Positions 30,761 to 34,102 of a stretch of DNA of 34,102 nucleotides are shown here, piece by piece. The stretch spans positions 1-34,102 of the forward strand of contig CADCIQ010000031.1 of NCBI GenBank assembly GCA_902801425.1, written 5' to 3'. The DNA comes from an uncultured Bacteroidales bacterium (lineage in GTDB: Bacteria; Bacteroidota; Bacteroidia; Bacteroidales; Bacteroidaceae). Below the pieces are notes generated by a model, which saw nothing but the letters and a program-made list of their open reading frames with translations, was not told the DNA's origin and did no database searches. The translations under genes and the position numbers were made by a program. Position 1 is the stretch's first letter. The number at the start of each line of letters is the position of its first letter.

Positions 30761-33742
30761 TTAGTTGAACTTTATATTAAATGAGACATACGGAATGGCT
30801 GTGCCAAACACAGAGATCTTATATCCCTGAACCCCATTTTTATCACTAACGTAATAGATGTTATAGGCATTCTTTCGTGCAAGTGCATTATACACACCTA
30901 CAGAGAAAGATGCGTGAAAAAAGTTGGTTAGCTTATGGGTAGGTTCAATGTTAAATGCAAGATCCAAACGCATATAGTCTGGAATACGGTATTTGTTACG
31001 GTCTGTATAGTAAGGCATGTATCTGTGATAATGTGAATCATAGTACATACCTGCCGGTACAGTCGTAGGACGACCTGTTGCGTAGTTGAAATTGCTGGAG
31101 AAACTATATCTCTCAGTAAACTTATAGTTGAGCACAGCCTTCAGATCATGAGGTCTGTCATATTCAGAAGGATACCAGTCACCATCATTCAGAGGCCTTT
31201 CCACCCTATCGTCATCCTGACGGAGCAAAGAACGAGAGTATGTATAACTCACCCATCCATTAAACTTTCCAAAAGGCTTCTTAACCTGAAGCTCCAAGCC
31301 ATAGGCTTTTCCCTTTGTTGAGATGACATCAGTCTCAAGGTGATGGTTCATCAGCAGAACAGCAGAATTACGATAATTGAGATAATCACCGATATGCTTA
31401 TAGTACGGCTCTGCAGAAAGCTCATATTCCTTATCAGGTGTCTCATAATATATACCTGCTGCTATCTGCCAACCATTCTGTGGCTTAATGTTCAGGTCGG
31501 AAAGCTTCCATATATCAGTAGGTGACATGATAGAAGTATTTGACACCTTATGAATATATTGGTGCATAGTGTTGAAACCAGCCTTTATGGCAAGGTTGTC
31601 CTGTATGGCATATCTTGCAGACACGCGGAACTCTGGAGCATGATAGGTCTTGAAGGCACCTGTTTCATGACGAGTTTCCAGCAATGATATCTCTGTTGGA
31701 AGTTCATCGTCATTGTAATAATTCACATCACGAGGACCAAGCGCATTAAACATAGAATAACGCAAACCAGTCAAACAGGAAAGTTTTTCAGTAAGTGAGA
31801 ACTCATAGTCAACGTATGCAGCACTTTCCAATGCCTTTTCCTTCTGCAATTCGTCAGGCATAATATATGAATAATCCCCGACAGGAACATACTTACCAGG
31901 CTGCACATCATAGTGCTGAACGGACAGACCATAGGAGAGGGTATTCTTCTCATTCATACGATGTCGTAGGTGCAGTTTACCCCATAGCTGGTTTATAGCG
32001 AAACTAAGTCGGGCTGCCATGGAAATCGCATTTCTATCCTCATTATAATAGTCATAATGGTCAAGTCCTCCAGAAATAGTAGCTGTTAGCTTCTCACTAA
32101 GGATAGAACGCCACTCTGTAGAGAAATTACGATTATTATAGGCATAGTCATCCGCAGAAGTTAATGAGAACTTGTCGTTACTCCAATAGCCATACAACTT
32201 GAACCTGTGCATATTATTGAGTTTCCATGTCAATACGGCACCGAAATCATTGAAGTTCGCAGTTCCGTTCTTATATCCGCTATCCTCTGGCAACTGCTTT
32301 AGAATCCAGTCACTATAGGTTGTTCGACCATTTATAAGCAGTGATAAATGGTCTTTAACGATTGGTATCTCAATATTTGCCTTACTTGTAAGCACACCAA
32401 TGCTTGCCGTTCCTGTAAGCTTCTGCATGTTAGCCTCTTTAGAAGTGACTTTTAGCACACTACTTATTCTTCCTCCATACTCTGCAGGAATACTTGACTT
32501 GAATAATTCCACATCTTCCACAGCATTTGAATTGAATGAAGCGAACAATCCGAAAAGATGCGAAGGATTATATACAGTACCTCCATTGAAGAGAATAAGA
32601 TTCTGGTCAGTAGCTCCTCCTCTTACGTTGTAACCGCTTGAAGCTTCACCAACATTAGTGACACCCGGTAACGTGAGTACAATCTTCATAATGTCCGACT
32701 CACCAAATGCAGAAGGAATGTTCTTAAGTAACTGAGGCTTGAATTTCTCTGAACCCATTATCGTACTTCTAACAACCGACTGACGACCACCCACAACGAC
32801 AATCTCAGCAAGTTCCTGATCATCGGCAATACTTACCCTTGCCTTCTTCACTCCAGGCACAACATATGTCTTTTTTCTTGGTGCAACTATATTCTTTGAT
32901 ATCGAATCATTGTCAAGAACAGGAATACCTGCAATAAGATTATTGTCATCAGTCGAAGTTGAAGGAGCTATGAAAGGAACAGTTTTAGTATTAGTATCTT
33001 TCTCTTCTGTAGATGTGAAATGAGAAACTGTTATCGGAGTGCCAGAAACACTCTCAACAACTTTCATAAGACTCCTTTCACGATTACTATTTGAGAAAGA
33101 AAGATGATTCTGTTTCGCCATCTGTTTGATCTGCTTTTTCTGATCAGGATAAAACGATGCTACATCAGATGCATTCTTCACATGATACTTTTCGCCATTA
33201 GACGTAATGAGAGTGTATTGCTCTTTCGTACTAAGAACCTTTAAATACTTATTTCCTCCAAAAGTATCATCACCACGATATACCTTCCATACACTATGAT
33301 AGAGACGAACACCATTGGTGCTACCATCACAGAGCAAAGCCGAATATTTAGAAGAATCCTCTGGGTCATGAACATATATATGCCCATCAAACTCAAACCA
33401 TTCAATATGTTCTTGTTCCGGCACACAATATATATTTCCCACAGGCGTAAGGACAACAACACATTGCTTCAACTGGTCATATCGAAGCTGAACATTGTCG
33501 TAAACCACACCATAATAGCAAATACGCCCCTTATACGTATCAGTACTACCATTGTAATATGGAATATCATGCCACAATGCCATTTGATACGGTTGCTCAA
33601 CCTGCCCAACATACAGACGAGCAAAATTAGAAGTCGAAGGAGAATTATCCTGTGCGACAACACCCTGTACGACTTTAATCATACAGACGCCTAAAAGTAA
33701 AAATTTCTTCACAACGTCACTATGCTTAATATATTTACACAC
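30761..33742 (-). CDS. TonB-dependent receptor with unusual N-terminal extension
   Basis: Outer-membrane receptor of 993 residues. Signal peptide (KKFLLLGVCMIKVVQGVVAQ), then an extension of about 270 residues with YYNGSTDTYKGRICYYGVVY, QLRYDQLKQCVVVL and SNGEKYHVKNASDVASFYPD, a domain I know as small stand-alone Bacteroidetes proteins. A TonB-box-like ELAEIVVVGG precedes the plug (IPSAFGESDIMKIVLTLPGV, then GYNVRGGATDQNLILFNGG), then a beta barrel to the terminal IPYVSFNIKFN. The usual carboxypeptidase-like domain is absent. The start is GTG at 33742. A GTG at 33712 would fit the signal peptide even better. It leads an operon with the DUF4249 and plug-like genes. No promoter is certain. Confidence 0.93.
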   Translation of the reverse strand: MCKYIKHSDVVKKFLLLGVCMIKVVQGVVAQDNSPSTSNFARLYVGQVEQPYQMALWHDIPYYNGSTDTYKGRICYYGVVYDNVQLRYDQLKQCVVVLTPVGNIYCVPEQEHIEWFEFDGHIYVHDPEDSSKYSALLCDGSTNGVRLYHSVWKVYRGDDTFGGNKYLKVLSTKEQYTLITSNGEKYHVKNASDVASFYPDQKKQIKQMAKQNHLSFSNSNRERSLMKVVESVSGTPITVSHFTSTEEKDTNTKTVPFIAPSTSTDDNNLIAGIPVLDNDSISKNIVAPRKKTYVVPGVKKARVSIADDQELAEIVVVGGRQSVVRSTIMGSEKFKPQLLKNIPSAFGESDIMKIVLTLPGVTNVGEASSGYNVRGGATDQNLILFNGGTVYNPSHLFGLFASFNSNAVEDVELFKSSIPAEYGGRISSVLKVTSKEANMQKLTGTASIGVLTSKANIEIPIVKDHLSLLINGRTTYSDWILKQLPEDSGYKNGTANFNDFGAVLTWKLNNMHRFKLYGYWSNDKFSLTSADDYAYNNRNFSTEWRSILSEKLTATISGGLDHYDYYNEDRNAISMAARLSFAINQLWGKLHLRHRMNEKNTLSYGLSVQHYDVQPGKYVPVGDYSYIMPDELQKEKALESAAYVDYEFSLTEKLSCLTGLRYSMFNALGPRDVNYYNDDELPTEISLLETRHETGAFKTYHAPEFRVSARYAIQDNLAIKAGFNTMHQYIHKVSNTSIMSPTDIWKLSDLNIKPQNGWQIAAGIYYETPDKEYELSAEPYYKHIGDYLNYRNSAVLLMNHHLETDVISTKGKAYGLELQVKKPFGKFNGWVSYTYSRSLLRQDDDRVERPLNDGDWYPSEYDRPHDLKAVLNYKFTERYSFSSNFNYATGRPTTVPAGMYYDSHYHRYMPYYTDRNKYRIPDYMRLDLAFNIEPTHKLTNFFHASFSVGVYNALARKNAYNIYYVSDKNGVQGYKISVFGTAIPYVSFNIKFN

Positions 33743-33972
33743 CGTTATCTTAATTTTTAATTAATATCTATATTAGATGTAAAAATAAGCAAAAAGATTA
33801 CCGAATAATATCATAAAATGCACAATGTTTAGGATAAATTAACACTTCAAAGTATAAAACATAGATAATATCTAGTTTTTCTTGTTTCTATAGAATTTCC
33901 AGAAATTCCATATTATCCGAACATCTCGGTAATTCTTACTCTTCAGGGAAACCAACGCCACCTAATCAATAC
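33743..33972. other. AT-rich upstream region of the receptor operon
   Basis: Contains a near-consensus TATACTTTG on the minus strand at 33848-33856, one base too long for TAnnTTTG. I see no TTTG at a suitable -33 position, no repressor-type palindrome, and no gene. Confidence 0.4.
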
Positions 33973-34008
33973 AAAAAAGAGCCTCAGAAATTTAATTCTG
34001 AGACTCTC
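33973..34008 (-). terminator. Terminator of the rRNA operon
   Basis: On the minus strand AGAGTCTCAGAATT pairs with ATTTCTGAGGCTCT (33978-33991) and is followed by TTTTT. It lies about 12 bp after the 5S sequence. Confidence 0.88.
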
Positions 34009-34018
34009 TCTTGTTAGA

Positions 34019-34102
34019 AAGGAGGCGGCTACCTACTCTCCCGCATTGCATTGCAGTACCATCGGCGCAAGCAGGCTTAACTTCTCTGTTCGGAATGGGA
34101 AG
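34019..34102 (-). rRNA. rrf: 5S ribosomal RNA, 3' part (partial at window edge)
   Basis: The minus strand reads CTTCCCATTCCGAACAGAGA, then AGTTAAGCCTGC, GCGCCGATGGTACTGC and GGGAGAGTAGGTAGCCGCC, the conserved 3' two thirds of 5S rRNA (CCGAACAGAGAAGTTAAGC, CGCCGATGGTA and GAGAGTAGG blocks). The 3' end is set by comparison with the E. coli gene to within about 3 bases. The 5' end and probably 23S and 16S lie beyond the right edge. Confidence 0.93.

Noticed and set aside
28067-33742. Polysaccharide utilisation locus
   Set aside because: There is no SusD-like gene and no glycoside hydrolase. DUF4249 and the plug-like partner point to another type of TonB module.
33848-33856. TATACTTTG as promoter of the receptor operon
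   Set aside because: The spacing within the -7 element is one base too long and the -33 element is missing. It was kept only as a remark.

Overview
The window reads as a chromosomal segment of a Bacteroidales bacterium, most likely Prevotella or a close relative. The reasons are promoters of the TTTG / TAnnTTTG type with about 20 bp spacing, no Shine-Dalgarno sequences, Bacteroidetes-type lipoprotein signals, BACON-like, DUF4923, DUF4249 and BspA-type surface proteins, tails resembling type IX secretion signals, a TonB-dependent receptor, and a histone H1-like small protein. No phage, CRISPR array, plasmid or complete insertion sequence is visible.

Layout. 1-4794: housekeeping genes (tadA, a coiled-coil lipoprotein, rsmI, tdk, an AI-2E family permease, tRNA-Lys). 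4918-9661: accessory and envelope genes (an M64-type lipoprotein metallopeptidase, a DUF4923 lipoprotein, a Lys/Glu/Ala-rich protein, a histone H1-like protein of 57 residues, L-rhamnose mutarotase). 9763-17123: a leftward thiamine operon behind a TPP riboswitch, in the order thiS-thiE-thiG-thiC-thiF-thiH-tenI-like-thiD. 17181-19520: a leftward operon of a truncated secreted protein, an SGNH hydrolase and prmC. 20410-22519: a second M64-type peptidase, paralogous to the first, and a convergent DUF554 membrane protein. 23785-26899: a BspA-like leucine-rich-repeat surface protein with a small protein directly downstream. 28067-33742: an outer-membrane operon (TonB-dependent receptor, DUF4249 lipoprotein, MG2/plug-like secreted protein). 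34019-34102: the 3' part of a 5S rRNA gene, the end of an rRNA operon running in from the right.

How the genes work together. The thi genes cover both branches of thiamine phosphate synthesis (ThiC/ThiD for the pyrimidine, ThiS/F/G/H for the thiazole, ThiE for coupling) under one TPP-sensing leader. The three genes at 28-34 kb form a typical Bacteroidetes outer-membrane uptake or surface module of unknown substrate.

The most unusual content is non-coding. Several families of palindromic or dispersed repeats sit between genes: a GC-rich palindrome with three full and two half copies, two cloverleaf-like elements, paired iteron-type inverted repeats (ATTAATG, GGTAACAA, GGTCA and GATTGGTAA types), a hairpin family with arms AAGGGAARCRGATTTATCT, and an 18-bp motif TCGTCGAACTCACGTTAA. 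Two of these repeats run into coding sequence and form the C-termini of ThiD and ThiE. I do not see a clear new defence or biosynthetic system. The best candidates for something undescribed are the repeat/hairpin families, the 43-codon region at 27161-27292, the zinc-motif difference between the two M64 paralogues, and the small protein next to the BspA-like gene.
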